A stretch of 64,000 nucleotides of DNA, from positions 186,001 to 250,000 of the forward strand of contig NZ_JAQAGY010000001.1 in assembly GCF_027533645.1 (NCBI RefSeq), given 5' to 3'. The DNA is from Paenibacillus caseinilyticus (GTDB lineage: Bacteria; Bacillota; Bacilli; Paenibacillales; NBRC-103111). Made by a program: the position numbers and the translations under genes. A model generated the notes under the pieces. It was not told the DNA's origin. It saw only the letters and a program-made list of their open reading frames with translations, and made no database searches. Below, in pieces: positions 25,874 through 35,060 of the stretch (positions are counted from its first letter, which is position 1; every line of letters begins with the position of its first letter).

Positions 25874-26554
25874 ATGCTGTTTACACCATGGACCGTACTC
25901 ATCCTGGCAGCAGTTGGTTTAAGCTTTTGGGCAAGCTTCAGGGTTAAGGGCACATTCAACAAATGGTCTGATGTTCCCGTCACATCCGGTTTAACCGGAT
26001 ATGATGTAGCACGGCGCATTCTGGACGAGAACGGACTCCATGACGTGCCTGTAGAAGCGGTCCGCGGCGCGTTGACGGACCATTATGATCCCGTTGCACG
26101 TGTCGTCCGCCTCTCGGAGCCCGTCTATTACGAACGTTCCATCTCGGCCGTATCCGTTGCGGCACACGAAGTCGGCCACGCCATCCAGCACAAGGTAAGC
26201 TATCCGATGCTCGTAGCCAGACACAAGATCTTCCCTGTGGTGAACTTCTCGTCGGGGATCGCGCCTTTCCTGCTGATCGGCGGCTTCCTGTTCAAGTTCT
26301 CCGGACTGATTCTGCTCGGCATTATTCTCTTCAGTGTGGCGGTGATGTTCCAGCTGATTACCCTTCCGGTCGAATTCAACGCTTCTTCCAGAGCGCGCGA
26401 CATTATGGTTTCTTCCGGATTCATCCGCAACAGCGAAGAAGAGGGCGTAGGCAAAGTGCTCAACGCCGCCGCCTTGACTTATGTCGCGGCAGCCTTGGTC
26501 TCCGTACTCCAACTGCTTGAGTACATCTGGATTTTCAACCGTTCCGACGATTAA
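25874..26554 (+). CDS. YugP-type membrane zinc metallopeptidase
   Basis: A 226-residue membrane protein with a zinc motif SVAAHEVGHAIQHKVSYPM (HEVGH) at about residues 95-110. There is one N-terminal helix, and two more around 130-175. The motif EFNASSRARDIM supplies the third zinc ligand region (Glu). It matches B. subtilis YugP, a membrane peptidase of unknown substrate. AGAAGGAG lies before the ATG. It is probably co-transcribed with the MerR gene. Confidence 0.92.
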   Translation: MLFTPWTVLILAAVGLSFWASFRVKGTFNKWSDVPVTSGLTGYDVARRILDENGLHDVPVEAVRGALTDHYDPVARVVRLSEPVYYERSISAVSVAAHEVGHAIQHKVSYPMLVARHKIFPVVNFSSGIAPFLLIGGFLFKFSGLILLGIILFSVAVMFQLITLPVEFNASSRARDIMVSSGFIRNSEEEGVGKVLNAAALTYVAAALVSVLQLLEYIWIFNRSDD

Positions 26555-26570
26555 ACAGCCTCCATACTAC

Positions 26571-26613
26571 GAAAAGCCCGGACTTCCCCTAAAGGAAATC
26601 CGGGCTTTTCTTT
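26571..26613. terminator. Bidirectional terminator between yugP and sgrR-like genes
   Basis: GAAAAGCCCGGA / TCCGGGCTTTTC stem with a short loop region. It serves the convergent genes on both sides and touches the SgrR-like stop. Confidence 0.9.
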
Positions 26614-28456
26614 ATGCTTGCAGACGGCTGCTTCCCTCCGCTTCCGGCTCCGCAGTGTACGCCGGCTCGAACCACAGATCCCGAAAACGGACCCAGCCGA
26701 GCGAACCCAGCGACACGTTCTTCAGCGACGGATGAAATATGGTGCGCTGCGTATGCTGGAAGAGAAACAGTACGCAGGCTTCCTCCATCACCAAGGCCCG
26801 CAGACGCTCCAGATAAGCTTGGCGTGTCGCGGGGGAGCTTTCCTGATATAATCGTGCGATGAGCCAATCCACATTCTTCCTCTGCTCTTCGCTTAGGTGA
26901 AGACGTACCGCACTGTTCTCCGCAAGGAACAACTCGATGACCGATAATTCCGGGTGTTCATCCATAATATTGCGGTGAAACCAGATATGCGCATCACTCT
27001 CCGATGCGCCGGCCGTACAGGAGCGGATCCGGTTTTCGAGCTCGATGCGAATCCCAATCTCTCCGAGCTGCTCCCGGATGCTCTCCAATTCAAAAGGGGA
27101 GTGATGATAACTAAGACGCAGCACCTCCCCCTTGTAACCGCTTTGGCTCAAATACCGCCGGGCGGCAATGGGATCGAATCCCTCATCGGTATCACTATGC
27201 TCCCGCTCATCCTCGTAGAACCACTTCGCGAACGTCCGGACCCCTTCTCCATCCTGAGGAACCAATAGACGGCGGTCAATGCCATGCTGCACCGCTTTGC
27301 GGAACGAAAGCGATTGATGCGGACCAGGCACAAGATGATTGAAAGTCAGGAAGCTGCAGTCTCTGCCCGTCTTCTCGATCGACTTCCACCCCTTCGGCGT
27401 CTCCCCGTCCTCCATCGTGCATTCATAACGCATTCCATAAGACATCGCCTCGAGTTGGCTTGCCTTCCGAACCAGCTCCGGCGTATACCAGATTTCAATC
27501 CGGTCCAGATGGGCTCTCCGGTCATAATACCGCCCGAACGCTTCGAGCACCAGCATATTGTCATCGTGCTGAACGATCTTGAATGCACCGGTTCCGATGG
27601 GGGCCATTTGAAACCTCTCTCCCATGTCGGTGACGGCATCAAAAGGAACAATACAGGAACGATTATAGCTCATATGCTGCAGGAAGAGGGGATTCGCGCG
27701 GCTCAGCCGGATCCGTACCGTATACCGGTCCGTACACTCTACCTCCTGTACGTCAACGAACAGCCATCGGTACGGTGAACGAAGCTCCTCGCTCCGCAGC
27801 CGCTCGATCGTGAACTTGACATCCTCCGAAGTCATCTCCCGTCCATGATGGAAGAACGCTCCTTTACGAAGATAGAAGAGCCATTCCGTTCCCTCTCCGA
27901 GGCAGCTCCAATGATGAGCCAATCCGCCTTCGAACGCCCCTGTCTCTTCCCGGTACCTGACCAGCGTATCGAAGATCTGCTCCACGACATGACACTCGAC
28001 CAAGTAAGACAGATGGGCCGGGTCAAGGCATTCGATCTGCTTGTGATAAGGCAGCCGCAAGGTATCGGTCTGCCGGTCGTTCTGCCGGTGGGGCCGGAAG
28101 CCGAACTGGGTATCGAGCCAATAGACGAAGTGGTCTTTGACCGCCGGCAGGTGGGGATAATTCTCCAGATAGGCGAATGCCTGCTGAATATCTCCTTTGC
28201 GTACGTATTCCTGCGCCGCTTCCAGCGCCACCGCCTCTCCTGCTGCCAGCAGTCTTAGCTTCGAACGGTGTCCCCGCCCGCGGCCCGGCGCGTAGGAGAT
28301 CCACCCCAGCGCCTCCAGCCGCTTCAGCACCAGATTCACGTTGCGGCTCGAACATTGGAGCAAGTCCGTAAGCTCCGGCAGGGTCACCTCGAACTCCTCA
28401 TCCCTGTGTACTTCCGCGAACTTCCCGTGCAATTTCAGGTAATAGAAGTCTAACAT
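26612..28456 (-). CDS. SgrR-like regulator with solute-binding domain
   Basis: A 614-residue one-component regulator. An N-terminal winged helix (about residues 20-75, ELTDLLQCSSRNVNLVLKRL) is fused to an SBP_bac_5 oligopeptide/solute-binding domain (about 110-590, ending with a region like FQHTQRTIFHPSLKNVSLGS). SgrR in enteric bacteria activates sgrS in response to sugar phosphates; Paenibacillus has many such regulators, usually controlling transporters. ATG at 28456 follows GAGGGGG by 10 bases. No target gene is adjacent, except the divergent 47-residue gene. Confidence 0.88.
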   Translation of the reverse strand: MLDFYYLKLHGKFAEVHRDEEFEVTLPELTDLLQCSSRNVNLVLKRLEALGWISYAPGRGRGHRSKLRLLAAGEAVALEAAQEYVRKGDIQQAFAYLENYPHLPAVKDHFVYWLDTQFGFRPHRQNDRQTDTLRLPYHKQIECLDPAHLSYLVECHVVEQIFDTLVRYREETGAFEGGLAHHWSCLGEGTEWLFYLRKGAFFHHGREMTSEDVKFTIERLRSEELRSPYRWLFVDVQEVECTDRYTVRIRLSRANPLFLQHMSYNRSCIVPFDAVTDMGERFQMAPIGTGAFKIVQHDDNMLVLEAFGRYYDRRAHLDRIEIWYTPELVRKASQLEAMSYGMRYECTMEDGETPKGWKSIEKTGRDCSFLTFNHLVPGPHQSLSFRKAVQHGIDRRLLVPQDGEGVRTFAKWFYEDEREHSDTDEGFDPIAARRYLSQSGYKGEVLRLSYHHSPFELESIREQLGEIGIRIELENRIRSCTAGASESDAHIWFHRNIMDEHPELSVIELFLAENSAVRLHLSEEQRKNVDWLIARLYQESSPATRQAYLERLRALVMEEACVLFLFQHTQRTIFHPSLKNVSLGSLGWVRFRDLWFEPAYTAEPEAEGSSRLQA

Positions 28457-28535
28457 CCGTTTCAAGCCCCCTCTTCGGTATCAAAAGATGAAGGAATAGA
28501 AAATACCTTACACTTTTTATTCATCTTTCGCAAGA

Positions 28536-28541
28536 TATAAT
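28536..28541 (+). promoter_or_regulatory. -10 element for the small gene at 28568
   Basis: TATAAT 27 bases before the start codon. No convincing -35 is seen. Confidence 0.4.
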
Positions 28542-28567
28542 GAGAAGAAAGAGGGGAGCGTGGCGTC

Positions 28568-28711
28568 ATGAATCATTTTGAGCTGGAAATGAGAATGAAG
28601 GATCACCTGGAGGAAATCCGTTCCCAAACCAAAGAGCTCCGCTATTACCGGCTGCCCTTACTGGATTGGCTGATCGGTACAAGCGGAGCCCTGATTCTAG
28701 CGGGGCTGTAA
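28568..28711 (+). CDS. Small protein with hydrophobic C terminus, unknown
   Basis: A 47-residue protein. The charged amphipathic N-terminal half (NHFELEMRMKDHLEEIRSQT) is followed by a short apolar end (LLDWLIGTSGALILAGL) that may insert in the membrane. GAGGGGAG lies 10 bases before the ATG and a TATAAT lies upstream. It is divergent from the SgrR-like regulator and could be its target, which is inference from position only. Confidence 0.6.
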   Translation: MNHFELEMRMKDHLEEIRSQTKELRYYRLPLLDWLIGTSGALILAGL

Positions 28712-28761
28712 GCCTGATAATGAACACTCTATTCGGTATCGAGGTGAAGGATACCTGGGGT

Positions 28762-29697
28762 TTACTGCGGTTCAGTAGACCGCTGTTCGGAACTGCCGAC
28801 GACCCGGTATTTGGTCGCCATAAAATCAAGCAGGAACTTCCGAAAAACTTCCGCCACCAGCGGAAGTTTTTCGCCGCTTCGCTGGATCATCCCGACACTG
28901 CGTGTCACTTGGGGCTCCACCACCCGCACCTTCACGGGCTGCAGGACGCTGATCTCCGTGAGCGCCATCTCCGGCAGCAAGCTTACGCCCATACCCGCGG
29001 CGACCAACCCCCGGATCGTATCCGTCTCTTCTCCCTCGAATCCGATCCGGGGTACGAACCCGGCTTGGCTGCACGCTTCGAGCACGATCGCGCGCAGCGA
29101 GTATTCCTCGCTGAACATGACGAACGAATCGTCTTTGAGCTGCTCCAGCCGGATCGTCTTGTGCTCAGAGAGCAAGTGACCCTGCGGAACAATCGCATAC
29201 AGTTCCTCCTGGAGAAGCAGATCGCCGGTTACATGACTGTGCTTCTCGGGAAAAGGTGAAATAAAAGCCAAGTCGATTTCGCCTTTCATCACATCGCGGA
29301 TCAAGCTATTATAGGTTCCCTGGCGAAGACGGAACGTAACGTTCGGGTAATGTTTGCGAAAGCTCGCAATGAGGGTAGGCAGCAGGTAGATCCCTAAGCT
29401 GTGCGGGAATCCTACGCGGATTTCCCCTTTCTCGGGATCCAGGTACTCATGAATTTCATTAACCGCCCGTTCGAGATCCGTCAGAATGCCTTCCACCCGG
29501 CATAAGAACAGCTTGCCGACAGAGGTTAGCTGCAGGTTCCTGCCTTTCTGAACGAACAATTGAACGCCCAGTTCTTCTTCGAGCTGATGAATCTGTCGCG
29601 AAACAGCCGACTGGGCGACATGCATTTCTTCCGCCGCCTGGGTCACGTGCTGCTTGCGCGCCACCTTTACAAAGTATTGAAGCTGCCGCAGTTCCAC
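28762..29697 (-). CDS. LysR regulator, GltC-type
   Basis: A 311-residue LysR-type regulator. The N-terminal helix-turn-helix (ELRQLQYFVKVARKQHVTQA, HVAQSAVSRQIHQLEEELGV) is followed by an effector-binding domain (IRVGFPHSLGIYLLPTLI, GLVAAGMGVSLLPEM). Its layout and wording, including EYLDPEKGEIRVGFP, are close to B. subtilis GltC, the activator of glutamate synthase genes, and to other paralogues of that subgroup. gltAB is not in this window, so the regulon is unknown. The start is GTG, with GGAAGGAAG upstream. Confidence 0.87.
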   Translation of the reverse strand: MELRQLQYFVKVARKQHVTQAAEEMHVAQSAVSRQIHQLEEELGVQLFVQKGRNLQLTSVGKLFLCRVEGILTDLERAVNEIHEYLDPEKGEIRVGFPHSLGIYLLPTLIASFRKHYPNVTFRLRQGTYNSLIRDVMKGEIDLAFISPFPEKHSHVTGDLLLQEELYAIVPQGHLLSEHKTIRLEQLKDDSFVMFSEEYSLRAIVLEACSQAGFVPRIGFEGEETDTIRGLVAAGMGVSLLPEMALTEISVLQPVKVRVVEPQVTRSVGMIQRSGEKLPLVAEVFRKFLLDFMATKYRVVGSSEQRSTEPQ

Positions 29698-29951
29698 AAA
29701 CGCTTCCTTCCTTCCACTGACGCCATTCTAAAGTTGTATAATCGCATGTTCCGAGGGATTTGTCCACCCCTGATTAGCCAGCTTCGGCCAGCTGTTCGTG
29801 CACCATTCACGGCAAGCTTGTGGGCTTGTCTTCGAGAATGTTATACCGGATTCCCTATCGAAGCATCTCGAAGAGGAGCGACCGCGTTCAGCGGGAGAAT
29901 CCGGTGCAACCTTAGGCGACGAGTTCCGACTGGATTACTCGTCCGATCTAA

Positions 29952-29960
29952 TGTTATAAT
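29952..29960 (+). promoter_or_regulatory. Extended -10 upstream of tpx
   Basis: TGTTATAAT, an extended -10 element, 55 bases before the tpx start. The -35 is unclear. No convincing PerR box is present. Confidence 0.5.
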
Positions 29961-30014
29961 ATTCCTCGGTGAATACCAAACATTATCAGGATTTTGAAGG
30001 AGGCCCATGTAATC

Positions 30015-30518
30015 ATGGCACAAGCGACTCTCAAAGGCAATCCGATCAACCTGGTCGGCACTCAACTGAAAGTTGGAGATAAGGCTCCGGACTTCACAGT
30101 GAACAAGAATCTGCTCGAAACCGCCTCCTTGGCCGACTATGCAGGCAAAGTAAAACTGATCTCCGTAGTCCCTTCCCTGGACACGGGCGTGTGTGATGCA
30201 CAAACCCGCCGTTTCAATGAAGAAGCTGCGAAGCTTGGCGACAACGTGATCGTGCTGACGATCTCCGTCGATCTGCCGATGGCTCAAGCCCGCTGGTGCG
30301 GCTCTGCAGGCATCGACAAAGTCGTTACCCTCTCCGACTACAAGAACCACACGTTCGGTAAGGCTTACGGCGTACTCATCGAAGAGCTGCACCTGCTGAT
30401 GAGATCCATCTTCATCATCGATGCGAACGATACCGTTCAATATGTAGAATACCTGAGCGAAATGACGGAGCACCCGAACTACGAAGCAGCGATTGAAGCG
30501 GTTAAGAAACTCGTATAA
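30015..30518 (+). CDS. tpx: Thiol peroxidase (atypical 2-Cys peroxiredoxin)
   Basis: A 167-residue peroxiredoxin reducing hydroperoxides with thioredoxin. The peroxidatic Cys is in PSLDTGVCDAQTRRFNEEA, and the resolving Cys is in AQARWCGSAGI, as in the Tpx class. The N terminus (LKGNPINLVGTQLKVGDKAP) is also diagnostic. ATG at 30015 has AAGGAGG 11 bases upstream. It is monocistronic, with its own terminator. Confidence 0.96.
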   Translation: MAQATLKGNPINLVGTQLKVGDKAPDFTVNKNLLETASLADYAGKVKLISVVPSLDTGVCDAQTRRFNEEAAKLGDNVIVLTISVDLPMAQARWCGSAGIDKVVTLSDYKNHTFGKAYGVLIEELHLLMRSIFIIDANDTVQYVEYLSEMTEHPNYEAAIEAVKKLV

Positions 30519-30552
30519 TCGGCTGTCATCCGCTTCCAACTCCATAGCTTCA

Positions 30553-30597
30553 CAAAAAAACAGCGTACAGCCACCCGGCTACCACGCTGTTTTTTGT
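30553..30597. terminator. Bidirectional terminator after tpx
   Basis: AACAGCGT / ACGCTGTT outer stem with an inner AGCCACCCGGCT hairpin, A-run on the left and T-run on the right. It overlaps the stop of the convergent gene by one base. Confidence 0.88.
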
Positions 30598-30986
30598 CAT
30601 TCGTTTATTTTATAAGCGGCAAGGCGCTTGTCGATATGCCGATAGATATCGAGGATGGTTCTGTAGTTGGCCCCCATATCCCCAAGGGATCCGCGGGAAG
30701 CGGAATAGATGTCGACAGCCGTCTTGACGGGTGTAATACCGAATAAAGTCAGTGTAATATCCTGGGTCCGGCCGGTGATGGTTTTGCGTTCGACAACAAT
30801 TTCCCCGACGCTTCTTACCTCGTGAAGCAGTTTATATCCGTTCAACTTTTTGAACATATTAACGATCTCTTCCCAAGCCTGATCCATGGAGATTTTGTAG
30901 TATCTGGTTTTTAATGCCGGATCTTTCGCTTTCTCTCCCGTTGTTTCATGGCTGCGGATGAGACCGACCAAGGTACGCTTAAGCAA
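30597..30986 (-). CDS. DUF1499-like protein
   Basis: A 129-residue soluble protein. The C-terminal pattern AVDIYSASRGSLGDMGANYRTI resembles the RSxSRxGxxDxGxNxxRI pattern of DUF1499, and an amphipathic AWEEIVNMFKKL segment lies earlier, as in that family. Function is unknown. It starts on ATG at 30986, just downstream of a TTAAGC-rich leader. Family assignment rests on that one motif. Confidence 0.6.
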   Translation of the reverse strand: MLKRTLVGLIRSHETTGEKAKDPALKTRYYKISMDQAWEEIVNMFKKLNGYKLLHEVRSVGEIVVERKTITGRTQDITLTLFGITPVKTAVDIYSASRGSLGDMGANYRTILDIYRHIDKRLAAYKINE

Positions 30987-31087
30987 AGCCTTCCCTCCTC
31001 AATGAAGTAAACAATGAACTCCGGTTCACACTATCCTTAATCATATCATTGTTTGGTTCCAAGAGAAAGAGGGAATACACAATTCGT

Positions 31088-32317
31088 TCACGATTCGTTC
31101 GGCAGTTCGGAATGGTTCCAGACCGGCAGCGCCTCGTATTCCTGCAGACGCATCCGTGTCCTGATGACCGATGACGCGGCCCCGAGCGCGCAGCTGTTCT
31201 CACCGAGCTCCGAGTACCGGACCGTACTCCGAAACGATGCCAGATAGGAATACCGGGAAGCCAGCGCCGATAGAAGAGGCTCATGCAGCCAGCTGCCGTA
31301 CTGGCTCATCGCATTGCCGACGACAATCATCTGCGGGTTGAACGTATGCATCATATTTCCTATCCCGATGCCCAAATATGCTCCGGCCCCGCGTACCGCC
31401 GCGCACGCCTCCTCATCCTCACGCTCCAGCAGGTTCAGCAGACGCTCCGAGAAGCCGGGTCTATAGTCCATGCCGAGCCGGTCGGCGACGGCCCGCTCGG
31501 ATGCGTAGCGCTCCCAGCATCCGCGGTTGCCGCAGGAACAAGGGAGCCCGTCCATCTGGATGGTGGTGTGACCCACCTCCCCCGCCAGGCCCCGGGTGCC
31601 CCGGAAGAGCTCTCCCCCCAGGATTAGACCGGCACCAATCCCTCCCCCGGCGCTGAGATACAGCATGTCGCTGCAGTCCGCTTCGGCTCCCGCTCCGAAC
31701 TCGAGCTCACCAAGCGCAGCGAGATTCGCTTCGTTGTCGATCAGCACAGGGAGTCCGAGGCGTGCCTCCAGATCGCTCTTCCAGGACAAGTCCTTCCACC
31801 CGGTATGCGGCATAAACACAATATGACCGGAGGGATATTCCACGAACCCGTGAACGCCGATCCCCGCTCCGATCAGCCCAAGAGGCGTTGAATCCAGCAG
31901 GGCGCGTTCCTTCTCCAGCAGCGCCAGGATCGCGGCCAGGCACAGGTCCGGATCGGCCCACGTACCGTCCGGATACGGGTGTACCGACTTCCTTACAATC
32001 TGCCCCTGCAGATCCGTAACGACAAGCAGCATATCCGTCGGCCGCAGATCGAGTCCGATGACCCGACCGCCATGCCGGTTAAGCTCCAGCATCATCGGCT
32101 TGCGCCCTCCGCTGGATTCGCCGATGCCCGTCTCGATCACCAGGTGATCTGCGATCAGCTCTTCGACCAAGGCTGACACTGTGGCCCGCGTCAGGCGCGT
32201 CTTCTTGGCCAGATCCGCCCTGGATACCGGAGCCTGCCCCCGGATCAATCCCAGCAGCGTTGATTTATTTAAACTTTTCAGAAATGTACTGTCGCCGGAA
32301 ACCGGTCTCGACTTCAC
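31088..32317 (-). CDS. xylR: ROK family xylose repressor
   Basis: A 409-residue ROK transcriptional repressor. The N-terminal helix-turn-helix (LIRGQAPVSRADLAKKTRLT, then RATVSALVEELI) is joined to a sugar-kinase-like domain (GLDLRPTDMLLVVTDLQG, IDNEANLAALGELEFGAG) with the ROK zinc motif CSCGNRGCWE. GTG at 32317 is chosen because AAGGAAGGGG precedes it by 8 bases; the frame stays open to 32446. It is divergent from xylB, and an operator-like palindrome lies between them. Xylose is the presumed inducer. Confidence 0.9.
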   Translation of the reverse strand: MKSRPVSGDSTFLKSLNKSTLLGLIRGQAPVSRADLAKKTRLTRATVSALVEELIADHLVIETGIGESSGGRKPMMLELNRHGGRVIGLDLRPTDMLLVVTDLQGQIVRKSVHPYPDGTWADPDLCLAAILALLEKERALLDSTPLGLIGAGIGVHGFVEYPSGHIVFMPHTGWKDLSWKSDLEARLGLPVLIDNEANLAALGELEFGAGAEADCSDMLYLSAGGGIGAGLILGGELFRGTRGLAGEVGHTTIQMDGLPCSCGNRGCWERYASERAVADRLGMDYRPGFSERLLNLLEREDEEACAAVRGAGAYLGIGIGNMMHTFNPQMIVVGNAMSQYGSWLHEPLLSALASRYSYLASFRSTVRYSELGENSCALGAASSVIRTRMRLQEYEALPVWNHSELPNES

Positions 32318-32409
32318 GAACGTTCCCCTTCCTTCTATCCACAGCAGATCTATCGTCCTATTGTATCCGATCTGCTCCTCCATGTTAAGCAGCCTGCCGA
32401 TTTTACGCA

Positions 32410-32438
32410 TTGCCTTCTTTTCTTTATCGTAATATAAT
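32410..32438 (+). promoter_or_regulatory. xylB promoter
   Basis: TTGCCT (32410-32415), 17-base spacer, TATAAT (32433-32438). The last T of the -10 is the first base of the XylR operator. Confidence 0.8.
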
Positions 32439-32458
32439 TTGTTCATTAAGTAAACAAA
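32438..32458. promoter_or_regulatory. Probable XylR operator
   Basis: TTTGTTCA, five bases, TAAACAAA: a near-perfect inverted repeat of the TTTGTTTA half-site known from XylR operators. It covers the end of the -10 and the transcription start of xylB, so bound repressor would block initiation. Confidence 0.8.
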
Positions 32459-32509
32459 GTTAAAAAAGCTTCAAAATTAAGCTCTTATTCTATTCTTGGG
32501 GGAAACGAT

Positions 32510-34042
32510 ATGTATTTTTTGGGGATTGATCTGGGTACGTCTGCGGTCAAATGCATCCTGGTCGACGGAAAAGGCGAAGTCAAAGCAAGCAGCAGCGAAG
32601 AATACCCACTGCTGCAGCCGCAGCCCGGATGGGCCGAACAGCACCCGGAGGACTGGTGGAACGCCACCGCATCCTGCATTCGCCGCCTGTTGGAGAAAGC
32701 CGGCATAACAGGGAGCGAAGTAGCTGGCATCGGCTTGTCGGGTCAGATGCACGGCTCCGTGTTCCTGGACAAGGAGCGGAACGTCGTGCGTCCCGCCCTG
32801 CTCTGGTGCGACCAGCGGACGGGTGCCGAATGCGAATGGATCGAGGAGACCATCGGCAAGGAGGAGCTTGGACGACTTACCGGCAATAAAGCGCTCACAG
32901 GATTCACGGCACCCAAAGCCGTATGGCTGCGCAACCGGGAACCCGAGAACTTCGAACGTACCGCCACGCTTTTGCTGCCGAAGGATTATGTCCGCCTCCA
33001 GCTGACCGGAGCGTTCGGCATGGACCTGGCGGATGCCAGCGGTACGCTGCTCCTCGACGTCGCAAACCGACGCTGGTCGGCTGAAGTGCTCGAGAAGCTC
33101 GGTCTGCCGGCTTCTTGGCTTCCTCCGCTCTTCGAGAGCAGCGATATTGCCGGCACCCTCCTCCCGGAAGCGGCGGCGCTCACCGGATTGGCTGAAGGCA
33201 CACCCGTCGTCGCCGGCGGCGGCGACCAAGCCTGCGGCGCTGTCGGGGTCGGAGTGGTCCGGAGCGGGATCGCTTCGGTGGCGCTAGGCACCTCTGGCGT
33301 AGTCTTCGTACACGATGATACTTATCAGGCCGACGAGGAATGCAGGCTCCATTCCTTCTGCCACGGCGTCCCCGGCAGATGGCACCGCATGGGGGTTATG
33401 CTGGCAGCCGGAGGTTCTTTCCAGTGGTGGAAGAACCACTTCGCCTTCGAAGAACTACAGCTTGCCAAGCAGGAAGGCAGCGATGTCTACGAATTCCTGA
33501 CGGAGCTGGCTTCTACGGCACCGATCGGCAGCGAAGGGCTGCTGTTCCTGCCCTACCTTACAGGAGAGAGAACGCCGCATCCGGATCCGAAGGCCCGCGG
33601 CGGTTTCATCGGTCTGAACCTGCGCCACGGCAAAGCCCACTTGACCCGTGCCGTACTGGAAGGGATCACCTTCGGCCTCCGGGATTCCCTGGAGCTGATG
33701 AAGGAGTCCGGTATCGATATCACCGAACTCCGTGTGAACGGCGGCGGAGCCCGCAGCCGCTTCTGGCGGCAGATGATCGCCGATATCTTCGGCTATCCGG
33801 TCGTCACGGTGAACTCTACCGATGGCCCCGCTTACGGCGCTGCCGTGATGGCTGCCTCCGGCGTGCTACGCAGGGAGATTCCGGACTTATGCGAGGAGTG
33901 GATCCGCGTGGAGGACCGGATCGAGCCGATCGCGGCCAACCAAGAGCGCTACCAGGCCTACTACGAGATTTACCGTAGCTTGTACGGCACGCTCCAAGGC
34001 ACCTTCCATGAGCTCAGCGATCTGGCAGCGCTCGAAGCATAG
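32510..34042 (+). CDS. xylB: Xylulokinase
   Basis: A 510-residue FGGY kinase that phosphorylates D-xylulose. The N-terminal phosphate loop is FLGIDLGTSAVKCILVDGKG. Substrate-site motif GLSGQMHGSVFLD and the second signature VAGGGDQACGAVGVGVV and ALGTSGVVFV fit XylB, as does GGARSRFWRQMIADIF. It lies opposite xylR with a dedicated promoter and operator. No xylose isomerase (xylA) is adjacent, which is unusual. Confidence 0.95.
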   Translation: MYFLGIDLGTSAVKCILVDGKGEVKASSSEEYPLLQPQPGWAEQHPEDWWNATASCIRRLLEKAGITGSEVAGIGLSGQMHGSVFLDKERNVVRPALLWCDQRTGAECEWIEETIGKEELGRLTGNKALTGFTAPKAVWLRNREPENFERTATLLLPKDYVRLQLTGAFGMDLADASGTLLLDVANRRWSAEVLEKLGLPASWLPPLFESSDIAGTLLPEAAALTGLAEGTPVVAGGGDQACGAVGVGVVRSGIASVALGTSGVVFVHDDTYQADEECRLHSFCHGVPGRWHRMGVMLAAGGSFQWWKNHFAFEELQLAKQEGSDVYEFLTELASTAPIGSEGLLFLPYLTGERTPHPDPKARGGFIGLNLRHGKAHLTRAVLEGITFGLRDSLELMKESGIDITELRVNGGGARSRFWRQMIADIFGYPVVTVNSTDGPAYGAAVMAASGVLRREIPDLCEEWIRVEDRIEPIAANQERYQAYYEIYRSLYGTLQGTFHELSDLAALEA

Positions 34043-34190
34043 ACGGCAGCATACACCCCGGCTGCCGGGATGTTGGGCAGCCTGCACTCTCCGGCGGCCT
34101 GCTGCGGCTAATGAGCAGGCCCTCCCTTCAGCTCTCTCTCTTCCCCGCAACTCCTTCTTCCCCACACCTCCCTTCCCCGTGTCATGCCAT

Positions 34191-34241
34191 AACCAAAACA
34201 AAGGAGGCTTCCGATCAACGGAGGCCTCCTTTGTTTTGGTT
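34191..34241. terminator. Bidirectional terminator between xylB and fsa
   Basis: AACCAAAACAAAGGAGGC and its complement flank a 15-base loop, forming a stem of about 18 bp. It lies 148 bases past the xylB stop and 60 bases from the aldolase stop. Confidence 0.88.
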
Positions 34242-34300
34242 ACCACTTCTCCTACTTGGCCGCTTTCATAATGCGGCTCCTTGTAGGGGGACGTGCTTTT

Positions 34301-34957
34301 CTAGAATACGGACTGCTTGGCGCCTTCCCAGTCCTTCAGGAACCGCTCGATTCCCGCATCCGTCAACGGGTGCTTGGCCATGCCTTGGATGACTTTGTAA
34401 GGCACCGTGGCAATGTGGGCGCCGAGCAGGGCCGCTTCGATCACGTGAGTGGTCGTCCGGACACTTGCTGTAATGATTTCGGAAGCAATATCATGAATAG
34501 CGAAAATTTCGCTGATTTCTTTGATGAGGTTCATCCCGATCTGGTTGATATCATCGAGTCGTCCGACGAAAGGCGATACGTAAGTAGCCCCTGCCCGTGC
34601 GGCCAGCAGTGCCTGGGTGGAGGAGAAGATCAGGGTGACGTTGGTCTTGATGCCGAGCTCCGTGAAGATTTTCGTGGCTTTCAGCCCTTCCTCGGTCATC
34701 GGCACCTTCACTACGATGCTTTCGCCGAGGGCGGCCAGCTTTTTGCCCTGCTCCACCATCTCGTCCGCTTTCAGCGAGATGACTTCCGCGCTGATGGGCA
34801 CATTCCCTACGACTTCGATGATCTCTTTCACCGTAGCGAAGAAGTCTTTGCCTTCCTTGGCGATCAGGGACGGATTCGTGGTTACACCGGCAATGACGCC
34901 AAGCTCGTGAGCCTTGCGAATTTCTTCGACATTAGCGGTATCAATAAACAACTTCAT
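34301..34957 (-). CDS. fsa: Fructose-6-phosphate aldolase / transaldolase-like
   Basis: A 218-residue short transaldolase. [28 protein letters not shown], the Schiff-base Lys in [14 protein letters not shown] and [10 protein letters not shown] are all present. The length matches the FSA/TalC class, which either cleaves fructose 6-phosphate or works as transaldolase in the pentose phosphate path. Nearness to xylB fits pentose use. It has a leader of roughly 290 bases with structured RNA and an intrinsic-terminator-like T-run. Confidence 0.9.
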   Translation of the reverse strand: MKLFIDTANVEEIRKAHELGVIAGVTTNPSLIAKEGKDFFATVKEIIEVVGNVPISAEVISLKADEMVEQGKKLAALGESIVVKVPMTEEGLKATKIFTELGIKTNVTLIFSSTQALLAARAGATYVSPFVGRLDDINQIGMNLIKEISEIFAIHDIASEIITASVRTTTHVIEAALLGAHIATVPYKVIQGMAKHPLTDAGIERFLKDWEGAKQSVF

Positions 34958-35037
34958 TTCTCCAAACTTCCTCTCTGCTCTTAGTATTGTTCTATTGTCT
35001 TGGTCTCCCCGCCGTTATTATGTAGGTTCCTGCTGCC

Positions 35038-35051
35038 TGTTCACGTGAACA
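35038..35051. promoter_or_regulatory. 14-bp perfect palindrome in the fsa leader
   Basis: TGTTCACGTGAACA, a perfect palindrome about 80 bases upstream of the fsa start. It has the form of a repressor operator, but the regulator is unknown. Confidence 0.4.
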
Positions 35052-35060
35052 ATCCGGCAT

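Noticed and set aside
29951..29975. PerR box near the tpx promoter
   Set aside because: Only one half (TTATAAT) matches; the other half is not recognisable.
30597..30986. An anti-sigma or toxin identity for the DUF1499-like gene
   Set aside because: No motif supports it; the SASRxxxxDxGxN pattern points to DUF1499.
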